A DNA stretch of 32,500 nt from Chrysomallon squamiferum. Taxonomy: Eukaryota > Mollusca > Gastropoda > Neomphalida > Peltospiridae. Position numbers and translations under genes: made by a program. Location of the stretch: assembly GCA_012295275.1 (NCBI GenBank), contig CM022665.1:42421152-42453651 (forward strand). Reading direction: 5' to 3'. This document shows, piece by piece, positions 1 through 9,577 of this stretch. The notes under the pieces are model-generated. The model did no database searches and had not been told where the DNA came from. It saw nothing but the letters and a program-made list of their open reading frames with translations. Position 1 is the stretch's first letter; every line of letters begins with the position of its first letter.

Positions 1-338
1 TATTTCTAAATTGTTTTCATTGAATAATAATAATAATCAACATCTGTTGTTGTTTTTTTCCCCTATTTCTTGGAGAAGTGAGAAGGTCCTGAAATGAGAA
101 TGTTGTTTATTTGTGTACAGAAAATAATTACGTTGGGCGAGAAAAGAGCCAAGAAAGAGAATCTGTTGTGAACTGTTTTTCCTGGCCACCAGAATAAGAA
201 ACTTCAAACGAACCGTGGACTGCCCTGCTGGCTGCTGCCCTACTTCTCTTTTTAAATATATATACATTTTTTTTTTTTTTCACCAGTATACATTCCCACA
301 TGGCTAGAATGTTTTGAGTGAGAATTGTTGGCATCTGT

Positions 339-378
<40 letters not shown>

Positions 379-389
379 ACACACACACA
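339..389. repeat. (CA)n microsatellite
   Basis: About 25 CA units with one interrupting CTC. It produces spurious open frames of poly-Thr-His on one strand and poly-Val-Cys on the other, with no sign of real coding. Confidence 0.95.
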
Positions 390-688
390 GAGAACCTGAC
401 TGGCGCACACAACACACGCAACCTGATAATGACAGCCAGCCTGGTCTCTCTTACTCCGGTCCAATCACGGCTTCCACCTCACTTGACCTCCCCTGGTATT
501 CATGTGCCAGTGCGGTGATTAGGCCCAGGCTTGGCTCCGGCAGATGGAAGTGATCAGGTTCCTGCAGCTCTCAGACCCCCCAATTAAACAGACTTGGCAA
601 AAAGTTGGACACTTTCCTTGCTTGATTGACTAGGAATGTGTTCTCATGGCTTCCACCCTATGGGACTTTTATATCATCTTCGGTTCAC

Positions 689-816
689 TTTTTTTTTTTT
701 TTTTTTTTTTTTTACACTCGAGATACTGGTGTGTTTGTGTAAATGGATGATATATGCTGGGGCCAGAGGGTGGGGTGGGGGGGCTAGAATAAAAAAAAAA
801 AAAAAAAAAAAAAAAA
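689..816. repeat. T25 tract and A26 tract in inverted arrangement
   Basis: A run of 25 T (689-713) and a run of 26 A (791-816) are separated by about 77 bases. If transcribed, the two could pair into a long A-U hairpin. No target-site duplication was seen that would mark the A run as a retroposon tail. Confidence 0.85.
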
Positions 817-888
817 TGTGTAGCTTGGAGCAAGGGTGGTTCCTGTCACTCACAACTATTCTTGGTTTATATTGAAGTCTGACAAACT

Positions 889-1172
889 GTTGTTGTGCTT
901 ATATATTGTTGTATGTTGCTGTGGTTATATATTGTTGTATGTTGCTGTGGTTATATATTGTTGTATGTTGCTGTGCTTATATATTGTTGTATATTGCTGT
1001 GGTTATATATTGTTGTATGTTGCTGTGGTTATATATTGTTGTATGTTGCTGTGGTTATATATTGTTGTATGTTGCTGTGGTTATATATTGTTGTATGTTG
1101 CTGTGGTTATATATTGTTGTATGTTGCTGTGGTTATATATTGTTGTATGTTGCTGTGGTTATATATTGTTGT
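889..1172. repeat. 26-bp minisatellite, about 10.5 copies
   Basis: The unit TTATATATTGTTGTATGTTG + CTGTGG recurs with starts at 899, 925, 951, 977 and every 26 bp to 1159. It is nearly perfect. Variants are GTGCTT for GTGGTT before the first and fourth copies and one TATATTG for TATGTTG. Because 26 is not a multiple of three and the unit lacks stop codons in any forward frame, all three forward frames are open across the array. That is a repeat artefact, not evidence of a gene. Confidence 0.97.
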
Positions 1173-1341
1173 TTAAAAGTGCTGCTCTCTTATCAGTAGA
1201 TACTTTTGAAATATGACTGGTAAAGAAAGAGGAATGTGTAAAGTGAATTTGTGGAATACTGTTACACTCTGTGGAAATCACAGCTTATGTAATATTAGAG
1301 AAAGTAATGTTAAATATTGCAGAATGTGATTGTACTGATTA

Positions 1342-1345
1342 AATA

Positions 1346-1412
<67 letters not shown>

Positions 1413-1413
1413 C

Positions 1414-1443
<30 letters not shown>
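1342..1443. repeat. (AAT)n microsatellite
   Basis: About 30 AAT units, interrupted once by ACC near 1411. On the minus strand it reads as poly-Leu, a low-complexity artefact. Confidence 0.95.
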
Positions 1444-1444
<1 letters not shown>

Positions 1445-1614
1445 TTAATAACAACATCAACAGTAATAAAAATATATTAGAATTGTTATAATACTATTAG
1501 CTGACATTTATGAATTTTTTCATTTCTTAATTGTTAGCTACATTTGTCTTTTTTCATTTCTTTGTTCTTTCATCTGTCTTGCCAGTTCTTTGTCTTTCAT
1601 TCATTCATTATATT

Positions 1615-1639
1615 CTCTCTCTCTCTCTCTCTCTCTCTC
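1615..1639. repeat. (CT)n microsatellite
   Basis: A pure run of about 12 CT units in AT-rich sequence. Confidence 0.9.
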
Positions 1640-1922
1640 AAACACCAAAAGAAGAATTTAACTGTCCTTGTATTTACTATATTTAAATATCAGAATAACA
1701 ATTCAGTCAATCCCAAAACAACTTTGAAACAAGTTAAAAACTTTTTAAAAAAAAAAACCAGTAACTAATTTGCAAACACTTTATATAATTACAGTCTAAA
1801 AAAGAATAAAAAAAACAAAAAAAATCACACCTCCATAAAACGTACATTTAAGTTCTAAACCCATTTCCCCAAACACTTTTTCAACATCGGCTACATCTGA
1901 AGAGTGGTGATGATGGTTTGGA

Positions 1923-2043
1923 GGGGGTTGGGGGAGAATCGGGAGGAGGAGGGAGACGAACGTGCAGCCTGTGCACCTCTTGGAGCAAGTGGCACTGCCC
2001 GGGGTGGGGCAGACGGGCAGGGGGGTGTTGGCGGGGACTGGGG
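1923..2043 (+). promoter_or_regulatory. GC-rich patch with two G-quadruplex-type motifs
   Basis: The plus strand carries four G-runs at 1923-1927, 1930-1934, 1941-1943 and 1951-1953 with loops of 2, 6 and 7 bases. A second set of runs lies at 2001-2004, 2006-2009, 2015-2017, 2020-2025, 2033-2036 and 2040-2043. Both fit the G3+N1-7 quadruplex rule. The patch holds several CpGs and is far richer in GC than the surrounding intron. A TATATAA string at 1782-1788 lies upstream and a consensus splice donor follows at 2097. A promoter or first exon is possible but unproven. Confidence 0.5.
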
Positions 2044-2080
2044 TCGTGTTACCGGCAGCCCAAGTTAGGCAATAACTTGA

Positions 2081-2096
2081 ATGACATCAGATACAG
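2081..2096 (+). other. Possible alternative first coding exon ending at a consensus donor
   Basis: ATG at 2081 is followed by four codons (Met-Thr-Ser-Asp-Thr) and a single G, then the donor CAG|GTAAGA with GT at 2097-2098. That leftover G matches the phase of the BCL11 exon, whose first two bases AG complete a Glu codon. Splicing 2096 to 7225 would read MTSDT-E-PSKF in frame. An in-frame stop at 2078-2080 means this reading must start at 2081. The Kozak context is weak (T at -3). Such a product would lack the N-terminal CCHC finger. It could equally be a chance donor. Confidence 0.2.
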
Positions 2097-2580
2097 GTAA
2101 GAGTTTGGCATGCAGACAGCCAGTTTATCTCCAAGCCTCGTGCGGCCAGACTTCTACTGGTCTCTGCAACACACCGCTTGAACCTCTTTACCATCGGCTT
2201 CCCAGTCAGTCTCAGGAACTGTTGTTATTTATATCTTCCGTGCTAACTGTTTTCTTCAAGTGCTGGAGAGGTGTTTTTTTAAAAATAAAAATAATAAAAA
2301 AAATAAAAAAATAAAGTTTTCAAAAGTTGCAGACGTCATTTTTAGCTGTTTTAGACGTTTTGGTTTTTTCTCTGTTTTTACTGAATTGAGTGAATGAAAT
2401 AATAAGTTATAATGGTGGCTTTTGTCCCATTAATAATGCTGATAAATCATAATGTTAAATTTTTTTTAAAAAGGTTTTGTATGTAAAAAGAATAAATGAA
2501 ATAAAATGTTACAAGAAAAATGTTCATTTTGAATTGTATAAAGAGATAGTGTCTGTTGAATGATACATTTTGATGGAATA

Positions 2581-2686
2581 ATGATAAATGTTGATATAAT
2601 AATGATAAATGTTGATGTAATAATGATAAATATTGGTGTAATAATTATGTAATAATGATAAATATTGATCTAATAATCAGATTTTT
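2581..2686. repeat. 21-bp degenerate tandem repeat
   Basis: ATGATAAATGTTGATGTAAT-type units start at 2581, 2602, 2623 and again at 2655, giving about four copies of a 21-bp period with one 11-bp slip. Confidence 0.8.
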
Positions 2687-2767
2687 GACACTACTTTTTT
2701 TTGTATTCTTTTTGTTAATAATGTTTTAAATTTTAAATTCAACTTTTATTTAAAAAATAAAAATAAA

Positions 2768-2782
2768 ATAATAGTAATAATG

Positions 2783-2814
<32 letters not shown>
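2768..2814. repeat. (AAT)n microsatellite
   Basis: About 15 units, with AGT and GAT variants at the left end. Confidence 0.9.
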
Positions 2815-2815
<1 letters not shown>

Positions 2816-3221
2816 TGCAGTTCATTTATTTTTAATAAAGATAAATTAGGATGTAATAACTAATATTTATTTGATGTATCTGTATTTTGTTGATGTTGTT
2901 ATTGGTGGGGTTTTTTGGGGGGTGATGTTTATTTTTGTTTATAAAGAACAATAATAACAATAAGATCTGTTATGATTTTAATTTAATTATTTTTTATTTA
3001 TTTATTTATGTCATTTTTATTTTATTTTTGTTTAGTTTTAATTTATTTTATTTTTATTTATTTATTTGTTATAATGAAAATGGCTTCTCTCATTGAAAAT
3101 ATAATGTTGTCCAATAATTTTTTTTTTTAATTTTTAAAAAAAAATAATATGTAAAAATAAAATACAAATATTTGTGCTGTTTTATAGGTTTCATTTTACT
3201 TGTTTGTTTTTGTTTGTTTTA

Positions 3222-3226
3222 TTTGT

Positions 3227-3260
<34 letters not shown>
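3222..3260. repeat. (TTTA)n microsatellite
   Basis: About nine TTTA units. Sequence from about 2990 to 3070 is a looser version of the same motif. Confidence 0.9.
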
Positions 3261-3261
<1 letters not shown>

Positions 3262-3495
3262 GATATTTCAAAATGGCTACTGTCCAAGATAAACTATGAT
3301 GCAGTAATGTTAAAAGTAGTTTGTGATTTGTTTGTTGAAAAAACATTTATGTTAAATAAATAAACTTTTAAATAAATATTTTAAAAATAACTCTAAGGAT
3401 GATGTATCTACAGATCTTCTGCTTTGATTAGGATTTTATTTTTTATTTTTTTATTTCTATTTTCTTAATGTGTAAAAGATATTTAAATATTTTAT

Positions 3496-3545
<50 letters not shown>
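3496..3545. repeat. (AAT)n microsatellite
   Basis: About 16 clean units. Confidence 0.9.
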
Positions 3546-4086
3546 GTGGGAAATCTAATTTAATTAGTTTTTTTAGAAATAAAAAAATCTTTACCAAAAA
3601 ATACAAACTCAGTTCTTTAATATTTCTGTTCTAAAAAATAAAAAAGTAGAAAAATAAAAAAAGTTTTTCAGCTATTTTAATGAATAAATTGTATAAATGA
3701 AAATGATGATGGTACTTGTTGAAATGTTTTAATAATTAAAAGTCTTAATGATCACTTTTGTCTGTTTAAAAAAAAAAATTATATATTTTCTGTTTAACTT
3801 TGATTTGCTTTGTTCTTTTTTATATATAAATTAAAAAAAAAAAAAAATTAATTGTTTCTGAATTTTATTAAGTATTTAATTTGGCAATAAATTTCATAAT
3901 TATTGAAAATAAACATTATTCAAAGAATAATGAATTTTAAGAATATTTAAAGCCAAGTTTATTGCAAAGACTTAAGTAATGTTCTTTGTATTAAACACAA
4001 ATGGAGTATTTGAAATGAAGATGCTAGTTAAGACCACTGAAAGTAAGACACAGATGTTTCCTGTTTTCAATGGTGAAATAAAACAA

Positions 4087-4110
4087 TTTTTTTTTTTTTT
4101 TTTTTTTTTT
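4087..4110. repeat. T24 homopolymer
   Basis: A pure 24-base T run. Confidence 0.9.
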
Positions 4111-4423
4111 AAATAAATAGTTGTTTTTTTTATCTTTTATTCACTTCATAAATCATGTAAGAAAACAATATGGCAAGGAAAAAAAATAAAGTAATGTGTT
4201 ACTAATTATTTAAGCTTATAATTATGTCATGTCTAATAGATGGTGTTTATTTAAAAAATAAAGACAGATGGTAATAAAACAGACTCTAATGTTGAATGTC
4301 TTTTTATCTTTCTGGGTTTTATTATGACAACAAACAGTAGCAAAGAGTGACAGACCAAAGGATCAATTCTTTTCATACACCTTTGGGCTATTTTCCCATT
4401 CCAAACCAGAACTTTTTTTAACC

Positions 4424-4861
4424 AAGACTATTTATTATGTAGTGTGTGTGTGTATGGTGTTCTATATACAAGACTAATTATTATGAAATGTGTGTGTATG
4501 ATGTTTTATATACAAATTCCAGATGATGTTTATATACAAGACTATTTATTATGTAGTGTGTGTGTGTATGATGTTCTATATACAAGACTATTTATTATGT
4601 AGTGTGTGTGTGTATGGTGTTCTATATACAAGACTAATTATTATGAAATGTGTGTGTATGATGTTTTATATACAAGATTCATTATGTAGTGTGTGTGTAT
4701 GATGTTCTATATACAAGACTAATTATTATGAAATGTGTGTGTATGATGTTCTATATACAAGACTATTTATTATGTAGTATGTGTGTATGATGTTTTATAT
4801 ACAAGACTAATTTTTATGTAGTGTGTGTGTATGATGTTTTCTGTAACAAATAAGACTAATT
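4424..4861. repeat. 44-46-bp minisatellite with internal (GT)n
   Basis: The recurring order is AAGACTA, TTATTATG, (TG)n, then ATGATGTTCTATATAC. Starts of AAGACT fall at 4424, 4470, 4538, 4584, 4630, 4715, 4759, 4803 and 4852. Most steps are 44-46 bp. The larger steps contain a shortened extra copy (near 4511 and 4675) where AAGACTA is broken. Two alternating subtypes occur, TATTTATTATGTAG and TAATTATTATGAAA, so part of the array has a higher-order period of about 92 bp. Confidence 0.9.
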
Positions 4862-5313
4862 ATTAGTCAGAGATTGGGTGTTGGTTTCTGCATGAAGCAA
4901 GACTAGTTTATTTGAGAAATATCACACTCATCTTGATCTGTGCTAACTGTTCCCATCTACAGTGCTTGCTGTAATAGCCTGTGATGGGGTTGGAGCTAGA
5001 CAGGGGAATCTCTGCCAAAATAGCCTGTCCCATTGGGCCTAACACAGGCCAAAGACTGCAGCTTTGGCTTAAGTTCAAGTATCATATCAGTGTGCATTCT
5101 TGTTGGCTTTTTTCTTTGTCGGGTTTTTGTTGCTTTTTCTGTGATTTTTAAAATATATTTTTGTATTTATTTTTCTTCAGAAAGATATATCTTGTGTAAG
5201 AACAAGTTCTTTGTTGTGAGAAAGTTCTGTGTGTGTGACTGGGAAATAATTGTTAAAAGGTTAAATAATTGTTATGTTTTGTAGATTTTGTTGTGTTTGT
5301 CTGTATATATTAT

Positions 5314-5335
5314 GGATATATATATATATATATAC

Positions 5336-5407
<72 letters not shown>

Positions 5408-5440
5408 TGGAAGAGAGAGAGAGATTGAGAGAGAAAGAGG
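5314..5440. repeat. (TA)n followed by (GA)n compound microsatellite
   Basis: About ten TA units pass via CATGAG into about 34 GA units (5338-5405), then into imperfect GAGA to 5440. Confidence 0.95.
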
Positions 5441-6532
5441 GAATATTATATCATTCATTTATAGCTAATTATGATATAGTTTTTCACATAGATTAGAGGA
5501 AACACAAATACACTGTTTCCTACACAACAGAGCAGTTTAAGATAGACTGTTTGATACACAGGACAGAACAAGCGGTGATACAGCGCTCAGACATTCAATC
5601 AAATTGTGTATGACATTCCATGGAGGATTCCCAAAACTAACTAATGCATTTACTACAGAACAGAGCAGAGAGTGATTCATTACTCTGTGCAGCAAAACTG
5701 ATGAAAAGTTGCATGAAATTTCACAAAACAAACAACAGACTGATATGTATTATGTAAATAACAGTGATAATATTTATCACCTACAGGCACTTTCTATCAT
5801 TTTTCCCTTTAATTTGTCGTAGGTGCATAAAGCTGCAAAGTACATGGTAATTAAATATACATCAAGCAAGGTATGCTGGGATACATATCTAAAGCAAAAA
5901 CAGAAATGTTTTGATATGCACTGATGCCCAAGTTAAAGCTAAATACAAAAAATTAATTTAAAAATTTTGGTTTTTTTTTTCTAAAGTAACTAAATTATTA
6001 GGTAAGACAATGCCCTGGTATCATTTCACAGAATTTTAAACAGAAAATTTTCATTTAGCCTAATTTATCAGACAAGCTGTTACATCACTGCAACAGAAAT
6101 AATAAACTGGTCACTTAAATTAGTTATTTATGTTCAACATGAAATCAACAGAAAACAGAACTTACAGTTTTTATTTATTTTTTAAAACATTGGAAAATCA
6201 AATTAATGCATTGAATCTGTTAATATTTATTTTCATGATGTTCTTATTGTTGTTTCTATGGCATTTTTTTAAATGTTGAGCATACACGTAGTAAGTGTTT
6301 AAAATTAAATAAATAAATAAGATAACTGTAATTTTTACAGTTTGCTGTTATCCTTCCTATAAGGATTTGTTAACACAAAAATCATTTACTATGGAGTATT
6401 GGATTTATTCTCATTTCTTTTTCTCATTTTCACAGGCAGACAGATACTTGTACAGTGTCAAATCTGCTTATTTCCACAGTCATATTAACAATTTACAGCA
6501 TTTCATTAGAAAACTTTACCATGACTCAGTAT

Positions 6533-6534
<2 letters not shown>

Positions 6535-6589
<55 letters not shown>

Positions 6590-6602
6590 TGTGTGTGTCT
6601 GT
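6535..6602. repeat. (GA)n(GT)n compound microsatellite
   Basis: About 26 GA units (6535-6587) run into about six GT units. Confidence 0.95.
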
Positions 6603-7193
6603 CTGAGGGTGTGATTAATAAAAATGTTGAATGAAAATTTTTTTGTTCAGTATATTTCAAAAACAATATTTGACCAGTTAATATTGTTTTTTCACTTCAT
6701 TCATTTATTTGCCCATTCCTTGCAGTCTGAATCCATTTTACTTTACTCTATATCATGTTTTTCTTTGTGTTTATGTGTTGCATGCCTCGACTCTTTAATT
6801 TATATTTAAATTTGGTTTTCAAGTTCATAAAAATCGTCGTGTTACTTATTCATTTTATGCATTAGTTGTGAATTAATTAATGTAAATTATCCGTGTTTTA
6901 TTTGTTTACATAACAGTGCATGATATTTATTTACTTAGTTATGTAACTTACAAAATGTCATATTTTGTTTATTAATTTAATTTTAATTAAATAAATTCTC
7001 TTTTTTTTTATTTATATTTTTTATTAGCAGAATTTGATTTCAATTCGTAAAGTACTATGATGTCAGCTTTGATAGATTTTACCTGTATACGTAAATTAAT
7101 TTAATATGTTAATATCTAGCTGTGTTTAATTTACCTAATTTAATTTGAGTATATGTAAAGATAGGATATTAGATTAGTTGGTAAGGTGAGGTG

Positions 7194-7224
7194 TAACCCT
7201 TGTGTTTCAACTTGTGTTTTGCAG
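7194..7224 (+). promoter_or_regulatory. Splice acceptor of the BCL11 terminal exon
   Basis: A T-rich tract ending CTTGTGTTTTGCAG places the AG at 7223-7224. A branch-point-like TGTAACC lies at 7192-7198, about 28 bases upstream. The acceptor is fixed by homology. Similarity to BCL11 begins with the split Glu codon and the PS-x-x-x-C of finger 1 directly after it, as in vertebrate BCL11A and BCL11B. The open frame upstream of 7225 has no ATG. Confidence 0.85.
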
Positions 7225-9518
7225 AGCCCTCCAAGTTTGTGTGTGAGACGTGTAAGGCGATATTCACGTCGGCGTGGATGCTGCTGCAGCATGCTCAGAA
7301 GGAGCACGGGATGAAGATCTACACGACGTCTCCCGTCCTCAACCTGTCCACTCCGTCTCCGCGGCCTGGACTCTCCATCAGCGAGCATCGGACACCCCCG
7401 TCTGCCGGGACGTCTGGCAGCGGACACGAGTCTCCGTTCCCTCACCCGTCTCCGTACCCGTCCTTCCGGCTGCCCCTGGAGGGTCGGCCCCTCCACCACG
7501 GCTCGCCCCTCCACCACGGCTCCCCCCTCAGCCCTTTCAACCGTCCGCCCGGGCTGGACCTCCCCCTGGACATCATCAGCGACCCGTTCCGCAATCTCCG
7601 ACCCAACCCCCTCACCATGTCGCACGGGATCCCCCCGTCGCTGGAGCACAGCCCCCACCACCACCACAGCACCCCGCCCCACTTCGGCCACCCGGCGTTC
7701 GACCGGTCGAGGATGCCGATGTCGGACATTGACTTCTACTCGAAGCGTTTACAGCAGTTAGCACACTCCACAGGGCCTTCTCTCGGTGTTGTCTCAGGAC
7801 CTCCTCAAGCCCCAGGTTTGCCCAGGCCAGAGACAACCTTTTCACCAACAGCGAGCAACATACTGACAAATATGCATGAGCAAAAACATCACCAACAGCA
7901 ACACCAGCAGCAGCAGCAGCAGCAGCAACAACAACAACAACGAGAATCCCTGTCAAATCACTCTCCCGACAGTTCGTCACAGTTACAGCTGTCGCCCAAT
8001 CACAGCCGACCCAACAAGTCATGTGAGTTCTGTGGTAAGTGTTTCCGGTTTCAGAGCAACCTGATAGTTCATCGCCGCTCGCACACAGGGGAGAAGCCAT
8101 TCAAGTGTCCTGTGTGTCCTCATGCCTGTACGCAGCAGAGCAAGCTCAAACGCCACATGAAGACTCACAGAAACAAGTCTCCGGTGTCGGGAATTTTCCA
8201 AGGATCCAACGCCTCCAACTCTGATGGAAGCATGCACTCCAGCAGCAGCACCCCGGACTCAAACATGAATGCTGTCAGCAAGCTGGACGAAAGTGGCTAT
8301 GACATGGATGATGAGGAGGAGGAGGAAGAGGAGGAGGAGGAGGAGGAGATGGAGGAGGACTTTGAAGAAGAAGAGGAAGAAGAACTGGAAGCTGTGAACG
8401 AAAACTCCAGAAGAAGCCACGAACGAGATCTCAAGAAAGGAGCAGAAGAGAACGAGAGGGAAGACAGGCCTAAATCAACGAGCAATGACCTCAGTAACCA
8501 TAACGCAACAGAATCACAGAATGGAGATGTGGATCAGAACGATGTGGATCAGAAAGGTCTCGTAAACCACAGTCACTCTCCATCGGCGTTCGGTTCTCCG
8601 AACTCCAGGGACCGAGAACGAACTCCTTCCTCCAGTTTGCTCAATGAAATGATGGAGAATTCGGGTCTGAAGAGCATCCAGCCGTTCAACGATGCCTTCC
8701 AGCAGGCGATCGCGGAGAACCGCAGCCAGCACGGCTCCTCAAAGGACTCGGACGATGGGGAGAAGGAGAAGCTGGAAAACGGAAGTGTGAGTCCAGACAC
8801 AAAGCGAGACCAGTCTCCTCTGAGGCACGCACTCAACAGCGACTCCCAGCTGCTGTTCAGAAACAGCCTCTCCCAGTCTCCCCTCGACCTCCACTCGAAG
8901 CCCAGCATCAAACGAGAGCCCCTCCCGGAGTCCAGCATCCCCAACAACTTCGAGGCAGCAATGCGCTACGCATCCTGGTTCCACCAGACGTCGGCGCTGC
9001 GCGACCTCCACCCTCGATTCTTTCCAGGGTTCGCGCTGCCCCGCGACACCAACCACAACGGCTTGAACCTGGCAGCCCCTGAAAGTGCCTTGAAACCCGT
9101 GACGGGCCTGCCCCGCCCCGGGCCCAGCACCCCGGTGTCCTCGCCAAACGGGGGGGCCGGGGGTGCGGGGGGGCCGTATGCGAGGCGGGACCGGCGCTCG
9201 GACACCTGCGAGTTCTGCGGCAAGGTCTTCAAGAACTGCAGCAACCTGACCGTGCACCGGCGCTCGCACACCGGCGAGAAGCCCTACAAGTGTGACCTCT
9301 GCAGCTACGCCTGCGCCCAGTCGAGCAAGCTGACGCGACACATGAAGACGCACGGCCGCCTCGGCAAGGATGTCTACCGGTGCAAGTTCTGTCAGATGCC
9401 GTTCTCCGTCGCAAGCACGCTGGAGAAACACATGCGGAAGTGCGTCGACAACTGCCACACCCGGTTACTGCACGAAGCAGACGCAGACAGCAACGGAACT
9501 GCAACATCCAATCTATGA
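7225..9518 (+). CDS. BCL11: BCL11 (CTIP)-family zinc-finger transcription factor, terminal coding exon
   Basis: This is the C-terminal ~764 residues of a nuclear transcription factor, mostly a repressor in known relatives (vertebrate BCL11A/B, Drosophila CG9650). Counting from the split Glu as residue 1, C2H2 fingers are: F1 C7-H28; F2-F3 C267-H315, joined by the linker TGEKPF; F4-F6 C662 onward, with TGEKPY between F4 and F5. Spacing is C-x2-C-x12-H-x3/4-H. Sequence RRSDTCEFCGKVFKNCSNL at F4 is almost the vertebrate sequence. Between fingers are HHGS repeats, the conserved block DIDFYSKRLQQLAH (7725-7766), poly-Gln (224-239), a Glu/Asp tract (360-389) and IKRE (562-565), a SUMO consensus at the place of IKLE in BCL11A. 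F6 ends H-x3-C instead of H-x4-H. The exon starts in phase 1, so this entry is partial at its 5' end. The stop TGA is at 9516-9518. Family assignment is very secure; orthology to one vertebrate paralogue is not implied. Confidence 0.97.
7488..7523 (+). repeat. 18-bp in-frame duplication (PLHHGS x2) within BCL11
   Basis: Two consecutive copies encode Pro-Leu-His-His-Gly-Ser, differing only at the last Ser codon (TCG or TCC). They lie in a Pro/His/Ser-rich linker between finger 1 and the conserved DFYSKRL block, probably disordered. Confidence 0.9.
7893..7940 (+). repeat. CAG/CAA poly-glutamine repeat within BCL11
   Basis: Three Gln, one His, then 12 Gln, coded by mixed CAG and CAA. The CAA interruptions would be expected to limit slippage. 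The tract lies just before fingers 2-3. The human BCL11A sequence I recall has a Pro-rich segment here instead. Confidence 0.95.
8035..8040 (+). promoter_or_regulatory. Strong cryptic 5' splice site inside the BCL11 coding exon
   Basis: GTGGTAAGT, with GT at 8035-8036, matches the +1 to +6 donor consensus GTAAGT exactly. It arises from the Gly-Lys codons of finger 2. Vertebrate BCL11A makes short isoforms by splicing out of this same large exon, so use is conceivable. No downstream partner exon was identified. Use here would truncate the protein inside finger 2. Confidence 0.25.
8301..8390 (+). repeat. GAG/GAA acidic-tract repeat within BCL11
   Basis: Thirty codons, nearly all Glu or Asp, mainly GAG then mixed GAA. 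The same position after fingers 2-3 holds a long acidic tract in vertebrate BCL11A/B, so it is a family feature even though it looks like a microsatellite. Confidence 0.95.
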
Positions 9519-9542
9519 TTGCTCATCTCTCATCGACATTAG

Positions 9543-9544
9543 TG

Positions 9545-9576
<32 letters not shown>

Positions 9577-9577
9577 C
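9543..9577. repeat. (TA)n microsatellite just after the BCL11 stop
   Basis: About 17 TA units with a CA interruption, 25 bases after the stop codon. It begins with a Pumilio-type TGTATATA. Confidence 0.9.

Larger units (their letters stand above)
1..7224 (+). other. Intron upstream of the BCL11 terminal exon (partial)
   Basis: No conserved coding sequence is visible here. The stretch ends in a good acceptor that opens a BCL11-type terminal exon, so at least its 3' part must be intron. In vertebrate BCL11A/B the preceding exons encode an N-terminal NuRD-recruiting peptide, a CCHC finger and a short linker ending in a similarly split Glu codon. I looked for such exons and found none, so they probably lie left of the window. 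The content is AT-rich filler with (AAT)n, (TTTA)n, (GA)n and poly(T), two minisatellites and one GC-rich patch. Stretches without a listed repeat, such as 5450-6530 and 6600-7140, show nothing I can name. Confidence 0.7.

Noticed and set aside
791-816. Poly(A) run as a retroposon tail
   Set aside because: No target-site duplication, no recognisable SINE or LINE body upstream. Homopolymers of both kinds are common throughout the window.
1918-2100. Gly/Arg-rich frame across the GC-rich patch
   Set aside because: It has no ATG, its composition follows the G runs, and its phase at the 2097 donor does not fit the BCL11 exon. Only the frame starting at 2081 fits.
7200-7224. Extension of the BCL11 frame upstream of 7225
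   Set aside because: It starts at TTG, not ATG, and consists of the polypyrimidine tract and acceptor AG. Homology starts at the split Glu codon.
7140-7691. Minus-strand frame of 183 codons across the acceptor
   Set aside because: It runs from GC-rich exon into intron with no conserved content, an antisense shadow of the BCL11 exon.
8739-9458. Long minus-strand open frame (239 codons) opposite the BCL11 exon
   Set aside because: It mirrors the GC-rich third positions of the real exon, lacks any family resemblance, and is Arg/Ala/Val-rich as expected for an antisense shadow.
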